Positions 44,438 to 52,714 of a DNA stretch of 64,000 nt are shown here, one piece after another. Position 1 is the first letter of the stretch; each line of letters opens with the position of its first letter. Both the position numbers and the translations under genes were made by a program. Below the pieces are notes generated by a model. The model was not told the DNA's origin and made no database searches. It saw only the letters and a list, made by a program, of their open reading frames with translations. This DNA comes from Elusimicrobiota bacterium. Its GTDB lineage: Bacteria > Elusimicrobiota > Elusimicrobia > UBA1565 > UBA9628. The DNA lies in assembly GCA_016194705.1 (NCBI GenBank), contig JACQAZ010000011.1, forward strand, positions 24,243 to 88,242. Reading direction: 5' to 3'.

Positions 44438-45900
44438 TTCAAAGCGACGGGCATGCGGCCCTTGACCGCGATCTTCCCGGTCAGCGCGGCGGCGGCGACA
44501 TGCTGCGCGGCCTCGTTCCTCGAGAAAGCGCAGAGGCCGCCGACGGTGAACGACTCGAAGACAAACGGGCTGCCAAACGAGACGATCAAAGAGCGCGCCG
44601 CGATTTTCAGAAGCTTTGAGATCTTGGCCGCGGTCTTCTTGTCGTAGGCGATCTTGCCGGTATAGGCCCGGGGGCTTAGGAAGCAGCCGATAACCAAAGT
44701 CGCGCCCTTCTTCAAGGAGCGCCCGTCGCACGGCTCGACCCGGACGCCTGCAATTTTGAGGAATTCGACGAACTTCCCGCCGAGCCAATCGTCGGGAGAA
44801 TCCGCCTCTGGTTCCCAATAAGCGACCTCGCTCGGTAATTGCGCCTCGGGCTTGCGCGGCCAGGCCAAGCAAACCTCCGCCATCTGCATTTCCGCCAGCC
44901 GATGATCCGCGCATCCCACATGGACCATGTCGACCCCTGGAAGCGGCACGTTGAGGGACTCTTGCGCGGCATCGAGCCGAGACAGTGCTTGCGTGGCAGA
45001 ACTTTCAAGCGCCTTGTCCTTTCTGACCGCATCTTCGAGCTCCCTCGCGAGTCTTTCCGGCTCGGCCGGAACCAGCAGTACGTCGGCCCCGCCGAGCAAG
45101 GCGCGGCGCGACGCCTCGAGCTCGCGGAAGCGGTCCGCGATCGCGCGCATGTTCAAGGCGTCCGTCGTCACGAGCCCCTCGAAGCCGAGCGCTGCGCGCA
45201 GCGTCTTGTCGACGTCCGCGGACAGCGAGTAGGGGACCTTGCGGTCCCTCTCGAGCGCCGGCACGATCAGGTGCGCGGTCATGACCGAACCCGCGACGTC
45301 CGCGAGTTCGCGAAACGGGACCAAGTCCGAGCCCTCGAGCTCGGCGCGCGAAGCCTTGATCAGAGGCAGATCGAGATGCGAGTCCTTGACCGTGCGGCCG
45401 TGCCCCGGGAAGTGCTTGAGACAGCCGAGCACGCCCTGGTCCTTGAGGCCGCGCAGGTAGGCGCGCGCCAACCGGACGACCTGTTTGGGATCGTCTCCGA
45501 ACGAGCGCGTGTTGACGATCGGGTTGTCGGGCTGGTTGGCCAGATCCACGACCGGCGCGAAAACCCAACGCACGCCGATCGCGCGCGCCTCGAGTCCCGT
45601 GATCTCGCCCTTCCGGTACGCCCAGTCCTCCGAGCCCGAGGCGCCCAGCCCCATGTTCGATGAGAGGGGAGTCCCCCCCGCGGCGTGCGAGGCCAGTCCG
45701 TCCTCGTAGTCCGCGCAGAACAAGAGGGGCTTGGCGGCGCGCCCCTGCAGCCGGGCGGTGAACACCGCGATCTCTTTGACCTCGCCGCCGTAGAGGCAAA
45801 AGCCCCCGACGCCTAGGTCGACGAGCCGCAGAGCCGTCTTGGGATCGTGCAGTCCGAATTGGAAGCTCGGGAAGACCAGCCGCGCGGGGGTGACTGCCAC
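44434..45900 (-). CDS. nagZ: Beta-N-acetylhexosaminidase NagZ (GH3)
   Basis: 488-residue GH3 enzyme releasing GlcNAc from wall muropeptides. Motifs: FAPVVDLANQPDNPIVNTRS, LGCLKHFPGHGRTVKDSHLD with the NagZ His/Asp pair, VMTAHLIVPALE, and the nucleophile region GLVTTDALNMRAI. An extra C-terminal domain of about 170 residues makes it longer than E. coli NagZ. GTG 45900 is preferred over the upstream GTG 45954 because the CATAAT box ends six bases before it. No signal peptide is visible, so it is probably cytoplasmic. Confidence 0.9.
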   Translation of the reverse strand: MAVTPARLVFPSFQFGLHDPKTALRLVDLGVGGFCLYGGEVKEIAVFTARLQGRAAKPLLFCADYEDGLASHAAGGTPLSSNMGLGASGSEDWAYRKGEITGLEARAIGVRWVFAPVVDLANQPDNPIVNTRSFGDDPKQVVRLARAYLRGLKDQGVLGCLKHFPGHGRTVKDSHLDLPLIKASRAELEGSDLVPFRELADVAGSVMTAHLIVPALERDRKVPYSLSADVDKTLRAALGFEGLVTTDALNMRAIADRFRELEASRRALLGGADVLLVPAEPERLARELEDAVRKDKALESSATQALSRLDAAQESLNVPLPGVDMVHVGCADHRLAEMQMAEVCLAWPRKPEAQLPSEVAYWEPEADSPDDWLGGKFVEFLKIAGVRVEPCDGRSLKKGATLVIGCFLSPRAYTGKIAYDKKTAAKISKLLKIAARSLIVSFGSPFVFESFTVGGLCAFSRNEAAQHVAAAALTGKIAVKGRMPVALK

Positions 45901-45906
45901 GGCGGC

Positions 45907-45936
45907 ATTATGCCTTTTGCCTCGGATTTTTGGCAA
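45907..45936 (-). promoter_or_regulatory. Promoter of nagZ (leaderless type)
   Basis: Minus strand: TTGCCA (45931-45936), 18 bases, CATAAT (45907-45912), six bases to GTG 45900. Confidence 0.6.
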
Positions 45937-45979
45937 TATATGGTTAACACGCACCGTCTACAATTTCCTTAAGAGAACG

Positions 45980-47974
45980 ATGATCTTCGCGGCCGCGCTG
46001 TCGTCGGTCCTGCTCGTCCTGCCTTCGCTTCCGGCGAGGGCCGCACTCATCCCCGAGGGCTTCATCAACGTGCGCGCCAATCCCCTGCCCAAGCCCCAGG
46101 AAGCCCTGCTCTACCGCAATCGCTACCAGATCCGCTCGGACGGCTCGGTCTGGAGCCCCGACGGCATGACTCAGATCGCCGCCGCCGAGCTGCCCGACAT
46201 CATGCGCCGCCTGGGCAGCAACCAGCGCCTCAAGGCCCTGCTGCAGATCGACCTGGTCCTCTCCAACAGCGCCGGCGAAAAATACCTGACGCCGTCCGAG
46301 CGCGAGGAGGTCCGGCGCGTGGCCAAGGAGAACTGGGCCTTCTTCACGCTACGGCTGCGCAAGAATTTCCGCGGCTACTTCTCGGTCGAGGAACTCGAGC
46401 GCATGAACCAGGACCCGGCTCCGATCGCCGTCGAAGAAGAAGGGACGGCCGGGATGAAGGACCCGGAACCCGCGCCGGCGCCCCTGCCTGAGCCCGAGCC
46501 CGCGGCCCCCAGGCCCGCCGCCCGAGCGCCGGTCCCCCAGCCCGTCTTCACGGCGGGACTTCCTCCGGTGCTCCAGCCGCTGTCGCACCAAATCCCTCAA
46601 GCTCCGCCGAAGCCGGCTCCCGCGCAGATACAGGCGCCTGCACCCGCGGCAGTTCCAGCGCCGGCACCGGCCGTCGCGCCGCCGGCGGCCATCCCGCTGC
46701 CGGTCGCCCCCGCACCGGCTCCGGACAATCCGGTCGCCGCAGCGCTGCCGCCGGGCCTGAGCCTCTCGCAGAGCGCCCAGCAGGCGCTCCGCCAGCCGGC
46801 CCCGCCGGCCGCCGCGCTCACACCGCCGGCCGTCGCGACGCCGCCTCCCGCACCCGCTCCTCCTCCGCCGCCGCCCGAGAAACCCGCCTTGCCGCCCGCG
46901 GTCCACGAGATCCTGCAGGCGGAGTTCGAGCGCTGGCTCATGGACGCGCCCTACGGCCGCGACGCCAAGGCGATGCTTCGCCTGATCTCGGAGAAGGCGC
47001 CGAACTTCGCGCGCTCGCGAGCCCTCAACACGATCCTCAACGCGATGCCGATGATCGTCCTCGACTCGGTCCGCGCCGAGGGCGACCGCCACGGCGCGCT
47101 CATCGTCGAGGAGAAGACCGGCGAGACGGGCTACACGATCGCGCTCAACCCGGGACCCGTGTTCTACACGAAGAAGCGCCTGTTCTTCGGCTCGAAGACG
47201 ATCCTGCTCTCGGAATCACCTAAGGCCTTCGCCGCGATGCACGTCCCGGTACCCGAGCTCGAGGCCCTCAAACCCACGCCCGTCGCGGTCAAGGAGGAGC
47301 AGGGCGACTGGGGACGGGTGCGGACCTACTCGGACGGCAGCACCCGCGCCTTTTACACGCACCAGCAGCTGGCGGGCGCTCTCCTTCGCCAGCTCCTGCT
47401 GCTCGACGCGAAGCGCTCGGGCTGGGAGGCCTCGCGCCACGCCGCCGAGGTCTACGCGCGCAGCGCCCAGCAGATGTTCTACGCCCGCGTTGCCGACGAG
47501 CTCAAGGATGACCGCTTCCTCGATCCCGACTTGCGCGCCGACTACCACGAGTGGCTCGAGCACCCGCGCGACTGGCGCGACGCCCTGGCGCACTCGCTCT
47601 CGTCGAGCCGCGGGAGCGGATTTGAGACCGGGCTTGCCGGCCCTGAATCCGCCGCCGACTGGGCGCGCCAAGCGGCCGCCGAATGCCCGGGTTCACTGGT
47701 CTCCGAGCTCACGCGCCAGGAGCTCGCGCGCCGCCAAGGGCTCAAGGCCGCCGCGGCCGAGCTGCGCGAGATCGGTCTCATCGAAAAGGTCCAGTTCGAG
47801 TCCGCCCTCAAGGCGGTCGACGCGGAGCCAGCACCCGTGACCAAGTCGCCCGAGGCCTGCGTCAAGCATTGGCAGGACGCCGGCGCGGGACTGCGTCTTG
47901 CCTCCGCGCTTCTCGTCGAGCTTCGCGCGGCGGAGTCGAAATTCCGACAAGAGAGGGGCGCCAATGCGAAATAA
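45980..47974 (+). CDS. Secreted protein with long Pro/Ala linker, unknown
   Basis: 664 residues. The signal peptide is MIFAAALSSVLLVLPSLPARA. An N-terminal globular part (about residues 25-150) is followed by a Pro/Ala-rich linker of roughly 150 residues, then a C-terminal globular part with ILQAEFERWLMDAPYGRDAK, LDSVRAEGDRHGALIVEEKT and RADYHEWLEHPRDWRDALAH. I do not recognise either domain. A TACAAT (45959-45964) is a plausible -10, giving a leader of about nine bases. It is coupled to the next gene, which starts inside its last codons. Confidence 0.7.
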   Translation: MIFAAALSSVLLVLPSLPARAALIPEGFINVRANPLPKPQEALLYRNRYQIRSDGSVWSPDGMTQIAAAELPDIMRRLGSNQRLKALLQIDLVLSNSAGEKYLTPSEREEVRRVAKENWAFFTLRLRKNFRGYFSVEELERMNQDPAPIAVEEEGTAGMKDPEPAPAPLPEPEPAAPRPAARAPVPQPVFTAGLPPVLQPLSHQIPQAPPKPAPAQIQAPAPAAVPAPAPAVAPPAAIPLPVAPAPAPDNPVAAALPPGLSLSQSAQQALRQPAPPAAALTPPAVATPPPAPAPPPPPPEKPALPPAVHEILQAEFERWLMDAPYGRDAKAMLRLISEKAPNFARSRALNTILNAMPMIVLDSVRAEGDRHGALIVEEKTGETGYTIALNPGPVFYTKKRLFFGSKTILLSESPKAFAAMHVPVPELEALKPTPVAVKEEQGDWGRVRTYSDGSTRAFYTHQQLAGALLRQLLLLDAKRSGWEASRHAAEVYARSAQQMFYARVADELKDDRFLDPDLRADYHEWLEHPRDWRDALAHSLSSSRGSGFETGLAGPESAADWARQAAAECPGSLVSELTRQELARRQGLKAAAAELREIGLIEKVQFESALKAVDAEPAPVTKSPEACVKHWQDAGAGLRLASALLVELRAAESKFRQERGANAK

Positions 47975-48539
47975 GCTTTCCGCGCTCCTCTTGGGCTCCC
48001 TTCTGCCAGCCCTGTGTGCGGCGCAGGACGAGCCCGGGGCCAAGCCGATGGCCCAGCGGTACAGTCCCCCCTCGCGCTCGTTCTACTGCGATCTCCCCGT
48101 GGGCTGGCGGGCCTTCGAGGAGCTCGACGAGGCCGGGCCCGTCGTTCACCTCCTCGGCCCCGAGGACCGGAGCGCGGTGCTGCGCGCCGGGATGGACATC
48201 CGCTGGAACGAAAAAGGCGAGACGGGCTTCGAGCCGTACAAGAAGGCCCTCGAGGAGATGCGGCGCACGGGGGGCCCGTCTTCGCGCGGCGCGACCGCTG
48301 TGCGTGTGATGAGAATATCCGGGGTGCTTGCGCGCGTCTTCGAGGTGACCGAGACCCGGCGCCTTCCCGAGGACCGCTGGCCCTCCGCACCCGTCGAGCT
48401 GCACCGCTACATCGCGGTCTACCCGAGCGGCGAGAGCTATTTCACAATCAGTCTGGCATCCACCCGCGAGAGCTACCTCGAATATCGCGACCTCTTCCTC
48501 GACTTCCTGAAGAACTTCAAGCCGATGGGCGCGCGCTAG
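47964..48539 (+). CDS. Secreted protein, unknown
   Basis: 191 residues with signal peptide MRNKLSALLLGSLLPALCAA. The mature part reads SPPSRSFYCDLPVGWRAFEE, then VTETRRLPEDRWPSAPVELH and YIAVYPSGESYFTISLAS, a pattern like PsbP/MOG1-type small domains, but this is a weak resemblance. The start overlaps the upstream gene by 11 bases with GAGAGGGG before it, so the two are coupled and probably work together. Confidence 0.7.
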   Translation: MRNKLSALLLGSLLPALCAAQDEPGAKPMAQRYSPPSRSFYCDLPVGWRAFEELDEAGPVVHLLGPEDRSAVLRAGMDIRWNEKGETGFEPYKKALEEMRRTGGPSSRGATAVRVMRISGVLARVFEVTETRRLPEDRWPSAPVELHRYIAVYPSGESYFTISLASTRESYLEYRDLFLDFLKNFKPMGAR

Positions 48540-48576
48540 CAGGGTGCTGAAAGAGCCGCTCTGCCGGCACTCCTCG

Positions 48577-48666
48577 TTGGTCCGTTGCTCTAAAGCAACA
48601 TGAGCCCCAATAGATGCATTGTGGAGCGGTAAATTGGCTCGGCGTTGCTCTAAAGCAACGGACCAA
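48577..48666. repeat. Compound palindromic element between convergent genes
   Basis: GTTGCTCTAAAGCAAC occurs twice (48584-48599 and 48644-48659); each copy is a hairpin. Flanking TTGGTCC (48577-48583) and GGACCAA (48660-48666) pair with each other, and inside, GAGCC (48602-48606) pairs with GGCTC (48636-48640). The whole can fold as one long arm or as two small hairpins. Confidence 0.7.
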
Positions 48667-48701
48667 GAGCGGAGAGGGACGACCCCTGACCCGACGCTCG
48701 T

Positions 48702-49127
48702 CTAAAGCTTGAGCAGGCGCAGCCCGAGTTCCGGGACTAGCCGACGCTCCACGACGCCGGGCAGAGGTTTGAGCGCGATCTCGCAGGTCGGCTCGGCTGT
48801 CGCGGCGAAAAGATGCCCGCCGAAGGCCCGCATCGCGCGGTCTCCGAGCACGGCGTGCGGGTGCACGAAGGATTTCCCGTCCTCGGTCCGGCTGACGTTG
48901 CCGGTCAAGGCCACGATCTCGACGACGCCGGGGAGTTTCTTGCGCAGGTACTTTTTCTTCTTGCCGTCCCAGTAGCCCAGCTCGACGCCGTGCGCCGCGC
49001 CGATCGCGGCAAACGAGCCCGCGTAGATGCGGCGCTCGTTGAGAAACGCCGTTAGCGATGAGACGACCTCCTCGCCGGGCAAGACCCGCAGCAGGATCGT
49101 CCCGTCCGGAAATTCGCGGTGCTCCAT
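48702..49127 (-). CDS. PPC/DUF296-domain protein
   Basis: 141 residues forming one PPC (DUF296) domain, also found fused to AT-hooks in plants; bacterial ones are trimers of unclear role. Visible are LLRVLPGEEVVSSLTAFLNE, YAGSFAAIGAAHGVELGYWD and the conserved histidines in FVHPHAVLGDRAMRAFGGHL. ATG 49127 precedes the domain; the longer upstream frame is a shadow. It follows 49133 after five bases and probably ends that operon. Confidence 0.85.
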   Translation of the reverse strand: MEHREFPDGTILLRVLPGEEVVSSLTAFLNERRIYAGSFAAIGAAHGVELGYWDGKKKKYLRKKLPGVVEIVALTGNVSRTEDGKSFVHPHAVLGDRAMRAFGGHLFAATAEPTCEIALKPLPGVVERRLVPELGLRLLKL

Positions 49128-49132
49128 GCCTT

Positions 49133-49591
49133 TCAGCGACCGAACGCTTTGAGCGAATCCATCGCGACGGCGAAGGCCTTGGACGCGCCGGGCTCGTCGG
49201 CGCGCGCGAGCGCGAGCCCGTTCGGGCCGCAGGACACAGAGAGTCTTCCTTCGCGAGCGCTCACCGCCTTCAGGCACGGACTCCTGCCCAGTTCGCGCGC
49301 CGTGGCCGCGACGCTCTTCAGGGCGGAGTCGGCCTTCCAGCTCAGGATGCAGGCGGTCTTCGGATAGGTGTCGCAAACGACGCGCAGGGGTCCAAGCTGG
49401 CCTTGCTTGACGAGACTCGGCTGGTAGAATCCTCCGGGCAGGAGCTGAGCCTCTATGTTGAGCGCTTCGAAGAATCCCTGGCCCGCCTCCCCCGCCAAGG
49501 CCGCCTCCCCGCTGTCCCAACGGTCGTAGATGGCGGTCTCGGCCGAGGCGATCGAGGCGGCGGCGACCAAAACGGCGGCTGCTTTCTTCAT
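49133..49591 (-). CDS. Secreted protein, unknown
   Basis: 152 residues with signal peptide MKKAAAVLVAAASIASA. The mature protein has four cysteines (VVCDTYPKTACIL, RSPCLKAVS, RLSVSCGPNG), consistent with two disulfides. No family is recognised. It overlaps the hydrolase gene upstream by four bases (ATGA) and is five bases from the PPC gene. Confidence 0.65.
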   Translation of the reverse strand: MKKAAAVLVAAASIASAETAIYDRWDSGEAALAGEAGQGFFEALNIEAQLLPGGFYQPSLVKQGQLGPLRVVCDTYPKTACILSWKADSALKSVAATARELGRSPCLKAVSAREGRLSVSCGPNGLALARADEPGASKAFAVAMDSLKAFGR

Positions 49592-50349
49592 CGTGATCCT
49601 CCTGAGAGTAGACGGCGCGAGAGCCAGGCGGAGCAGAGCTTCGCCAGCCAGTCGCGACGGTCGAGAAAATCATGCTGGGCCCCGCGCGCGACGACGAGCG
49701 TCTTGGGCTCTCGGGCCAGCCGAGACAGACGCTTGGAGATCGCGCAGGGCACGACGTCGTCCTCGGTGCCGTGCACGAGCAGCAGGGGCATCGCGCGCTT
49801 GGCCACCGCCCGGGCGGGATCGCAAGCCTTGACGGCGCGCACGAAGTCCCGGCTCAAGGACTTGGCCGAGCGGATCCTCAGCGGCCGCGCGTGATGGGCG
49901 ATCGTGGTGAGCAGGCTGCCGTCGATCATCTCGGGACCGCCGACTGGGGCCACAGCGACGACGCCCTTGAGCTTTGGCTCGCGCGCGGCGAGGTTGAGCG
50001 CCGTCCAGCCGCCCATGCTGAAGCCGAAGACCGCCAGACGCCGCTTGTCGACGAACTCCCGCGAGGCGAGATACCTGAGCCCGGCCGCGGCCTGCGGCAC
50101 GAGCGCGGAGAATGAGTAATTCCCTTCGCTGCCCCACGCTCCCGAAAAATGCAGCGAAAGGCTCGCCACCCCGAGCTTCATCAGGCGCCGGCGGACGTCG
50201 ACGTTGTGCTCGGAGCCCGGAAAGCCGTGCAGGAACAGGACGCCCGGACACTTCCTGCGCTCGGGGCCCGCGGGCCGCGCCAGCACGGCGACGAGCTTGA
50301 GGCCTTTGTGCTTGAAGGTGACCGCTCCGCTGTGGGCCGGGACTCTCAT
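49588..50349 (-). CDS. Alpha/beta hydrolase
   Basis: 253-residue cytoplasmic alpha/beta hydrolase. The oxyanion region is VLFLHGFPGSEHNVDV, the nucleophile serine is in VFGFSMGGWTALNLA, the acid is probably in LLVHGTEDDVVPC, and the histidine is in VVARGAQHDFLDR. The layout resembles dipeptidyl-peptidase-like and BAAT-like esterases; the substrate is unknown. It overlaps the YciH gene and the secreted-protein gene by four bases each. Confidence 0.82.
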   Translation of the reverse strand: MRVPAHSGAVTFKHKGLKLVAVLARPAGPERRKCPGVLFLHGFPGSEHNVDVRRRLMKLGVASLSLHFSGAWGSEGNYSFSALVPQAAAGLRYLASREFVDKRRLAVFGFSMGGWTALNLAAREPKLKGVVAVAPVGGPEMIDGSLLTTIAHHARPLRIRSAKSLSRDFVRAVKACDPARAVAKRAMPLLLVHGTEDDVVPCAISKRLSRLAREPKTLVVARGAQHDFLDRRDWLAKLCSAWLSRRLLSGGSR

Positions 50350-50687
50350 CCGCCGATCCTTTTGACTTGATAGCCCTGGGCCTTGAGCTCGACTTCGACG
50401 GCGTCGCGCCGGTCGCCCTGGAGCTCGAGGACCCCGTCCTTGATCGTGCCCCCGCAGCCGAAGCGCCTCTTGAAGTCCGAGAGCATCTTCTCCTTGAGGG
50501 TCGGGTGCATGATGAGCCGCTCGATCTTGGTCACGCCGCTGCCCTTGGCGCCGCGCTGGAACGAGAGGCGCAGCGGCTCGGGCTGGCGTTTTTTTAGCTG
50601 CGCGGGATCGGCGCAAGTGCAGGGCGAGCGCCGGCAAGCGGGACAAAAAGCGGGGTCCGTCGAGTAGACGGGCTTAAGCTCCGCCAT
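50346..50687 (-). CDS. yciH: SUI1/eIF1-like translation factor YciH
   Basis: 113 residues with a SUI1 domain: RGAKGSGVTKIERLIMHPTL, DFKRRFGCGGTIKDGVLELQ, then GDRRDAVEVELKAQGYQVKR. An N-terminal zinc-ribbon-like segment has CPACRRSPCTCADP, which YciH proteins often lack. Bacterial YciH is thought to influence start-codon selection. That is notable here because many genes appear leaderless; the link is inference. Confidence 0.88.
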   Translation of the reverse strand: MAELKPVYSTDPAFCPACRRSPCTCADPAQLKKRQPEPLRLSFQRGAKGSGVTKIERLIMHPTLKEKMLSDFKRRFGCGGTIKDGVLELQGDRRDAVEVELKAQGYQVKRIGG

Positions 50688-51504
50688 TCAAGAATCCCAT
50701 CAATGCGGGCAGAACGACCTCGGGCCGCTCTTCCTGCGCCGCGTGGCCGCATTTCGGGATGCCGAGCAGGGTCGCTTGCGGCAAGGTGTCGACGAAGCGC
50801 TGGGCGCTGGCGCGGTCGACGATCCCGTCGTGCTCGCCATGGATGACGAGCGCGGGCTGGCGGATCTCGGGGTAGCGCGCGATCCAGTCCTTGGCGTCAG
50901 GCGGCAGGATCGCCTGCATGAAGCGCATGACCGCGCGGCGCCCCTCGGGGCTTCCCAGACTGTGGCTGTACTCGGCCAGAAGTTCGGGAGTCACGCACTT
51001 CTTGTCGTAGAAGGCCGTGGGCGCTATGAGCGCGACCGACCACGGGCCCATCGCCATGCCGAGCAAGGAGCCGACCAGCGGCCAGCGCAGCGGCCAAAGC
51101 AAGGCCGGGCGGTTGTGCTCGTAAACGGGCGTGCCCAAGAGCGCGATCTTCTCGACGCGGGCGGGGCGCTCCAAGACCGTGCGCAGCGCGATGCAGCCGC
51201 CCATCGAGTTGCCGACCAAGGCCGCGCGCTCGATGCCGAACGCGTCCATGAAGCTCATGAGCCATTTCGAGAAGCCCGGGAAGGAGTAGTCGAAATCGGC
51301 CGGCTTGTCCGAGCGGCCGAAGCCGGGGATGTCCATCGCGAAGACTTCGTGCCGTTCGGCGAGCTCGGGGATCAACCGCCGCCAGGAGTAGGACGTCGCG
51401 CCGAGGCCGTGCAGCAGAACGACCGGCGAACCCTTGCCGGCGCGAAGGCAATAGGTGCGCACTCCCGCGATGTTGTAGTAATCGGCGCTGGGGACGACCG
51501 GCAT
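50674..51504 (-). CDS. Alpha/beta hydrolase
   Basis: 276-residue alpha/beta hydrolase, first gene of the 51504-48702 operon. Motifs: VVLLHGLGATSYSWRRL, DIPGFGRSDKP, nucleophile ALVGNSMGGCIALRTVL, acid VIHGEHDGIVDRASA and histidine GIPKCGHAAQEERPE. No signal peptide. The layout is that of esterase/C-C hydrolase types; the substrate is unknown. The ATG is six bases after a CATAAT box. It overlaps yciH by 14 bases. Confidence 0.85.
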   Translation of the reverse strand: MPVVPSADYYNIAGVRTYCLRAGKGSPVVLLHGLGATSYSWRRLIPELAERHEVFAMDIPGFGRSDKPADFDYSFPGFSKWLMSFMDAFGIERAALVGNSMGGCIALRTVLERPARVEKIALLGTPVYEHNRPALLWPLRWPLVGSLLGMAMGPWSVALIAPTAFYDKKCVTPELLAEYSHSLGSPEGRRAVMRFMQAILPPDAKDWIARYPEIRQPALVIHGEHDGIVDRASAQRFVDTLPQATLLGIPKCGHAAQEERPEVVLPALMGFLNGGA

Positions 51505-51510
51505 TCGGAG

Positions 51511-51516
51511 ATTATG
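51511..51516 (-). promoter_or_regulatory. -10 box of the hydrolase gene at 51504 (leaderless type)
   Basis: Minus strand CATAAT, six bases before the ATG; the -35 region is poor. Confidence 0.5.
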
Positions 51517-51531
51517 CCAAATCCGGCGGGG

Positions 51532-52632
51532 CTAGCGGACCTTGCCGTGGCGGACGATCTTGATCGGGACCTGAACGTTGGGGCCGGGTCCGCCCTCGGC
51601 GTCGAGGTCGGAGATCATGTCGTGGTAGACCGACGGCACCTCTTCGCCGCGGACCCATTTCATGTAGTAGTCGCGCACCCAGTCGCGCGCGCGTCCGGGC
51701 AGGGGCACGAGATAGATCAGACCCGGCTCAAGCTCGAGCAGCGGCAGCCCGGCCGTAAGCAGGACGTCCACGTAGCCCTTGAAATCCTTCGAGGGCACTC
51801 CCACGTCGTCGCCCTTCACGCCGGGCAAGGTGAAGAAAAGTCCGTTGACGTCCTTGAAGGTCTTGCGGAACGTCCCGGGAGAGAGCTGGACGTAAGGCAC
51901 GATCCCGCTGTACAAGCTTTGGGATTCGAGAATCCCGTCGACGCGCCCCTCAGGGCGGTAGTGACGGAACACGGTGCCCTGCTCGATCGGCTTGGCCTTG
52001 CGCGAGCGCCCGGTCTTGGGCCCCTCGGGCTCGGCGGCGGGCAGGACCAGCCGCGCCTCTTGCGGCAGTCCGCGCACGCTGATGAGGTCGGGGTGCATGT
52101 CGTTGTGGTTCGGGTTGAGCAGTTTCTCCTTGAGCGAGCCGCGCTGGGCGAGCATGCGCTCGGCGCTGGCGCTCGCCATGAGCACCGCCATCCGATCGGA
52201 AAGCTTGGGCGTGCGGCCCTGCATATTTTCCAAAATCACCTCGGATAAGCCGTGGAGGTCGGCCGGCGAGAGCTTCTCGAGCCGCTCGGGCGTGAAGTCC
52301 CGGAGCACCGAGTTGACCGCCATGATGACGCTGCGCGGATCATGAGCCTGGGCTGTCGCCGCCGGAGTTGCCGCCGCGAGGCGCATGATGATCTCGGCCT
52401 TTTGCGTGTCCAAAGCCGCGGGCACGACCAAAGCGGCCGGTGAGCCCGCATCACGTGAAAGCGAGGGGACCGAGACTTGCGCCGGGGAAAGCGCGGGGAG
52501 AGACTGCCGGATGAGGCCGGAGAGCTCGATGGCCGCCGGGACGGACGCGACGGCGCGCTCGGCCGCGCGGATGGGCGAAACCGCGGCGGACAGAGCCAGC
52601 GCCAGTGCGATGAAACGGAACAGGCGCGTCAT
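51532..52632 (-). CDS. Secreted protein with possible ADP-ribosyltransferase-like domain
   Basis: 366 residues. The signal peptide is MTRLFRFIALALALSAAVSP, cut near IRAA. A helical, Ala/Ser/Pro-rich region of about 170 residues follows. The C-terminal 150 residues begin VFRHYRPEGRVDGILESQSL and continue YSGIVPYVQLSPGTF and GLIYLVPLPGRARDWV. The HY...IL.S..L pattern resembles the first strand of ADP-ribosyltransferase-like toxin folds, but the rest is not diagnostic. TATCCT (52639-52644) ends six bases before the ATG. Confidence 0.6.
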   Translation of the reverse strand: MTRLFRFIALALALSAAVSPIRAAERAVASVPAAIELSGLIRQSLPALSPAQVSVPSLSRDAGSPAALVVPAALDTQKAEIIMRLAAATPAATAQAHDPRSVIMAVNSVLRDFTPERLEKLSPADLHGLSEVILENMQGRTPKLSDRMAVLMASASAERMLAQRGSLKEKLLNPNHNDMHPDLISVRGLPQEARLVLPAAEPEGPKTGRSRKAKPIEQGTVFRHYRPEGRVDGILESQSLYSGIVPYVQLSPGTFRKTFKDVNGLFFTLPGVKGDDVGVPSKDFKGYVDVLLTAGLPLLELEPGLIYLVPLPGRARDWVRDYYMKWVRGEEVPSVYHDMISDLDAEGGPGPNVQVPIKIVRHGKVR

Positions 52633-52693
52633 ATTGCTAGGATAGCCCCGCCCCGACGGAGAGCCCAGGGTCTCTGGGCCCTCCGAGGGATGG

Positions 52694-52714
52694 GCCTTTT
52701 GCCGTCGAAAAGGC
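52694..52714 (-). terminator. Hairpin at the end of the ATP-grasp/MFS gene
   Basis: A 7-bp stem, GCCTTTT (52694-52700) and AAAAGGC (52708-52714), lies at and just beyond the stop codon. A second hairpin (GCCCAG/CTGGGC, about 52663-52680) follows. There is no clear T-tract, so it may be a weak terminator or mRNA-stabilising structure. Confidence 0.35.
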
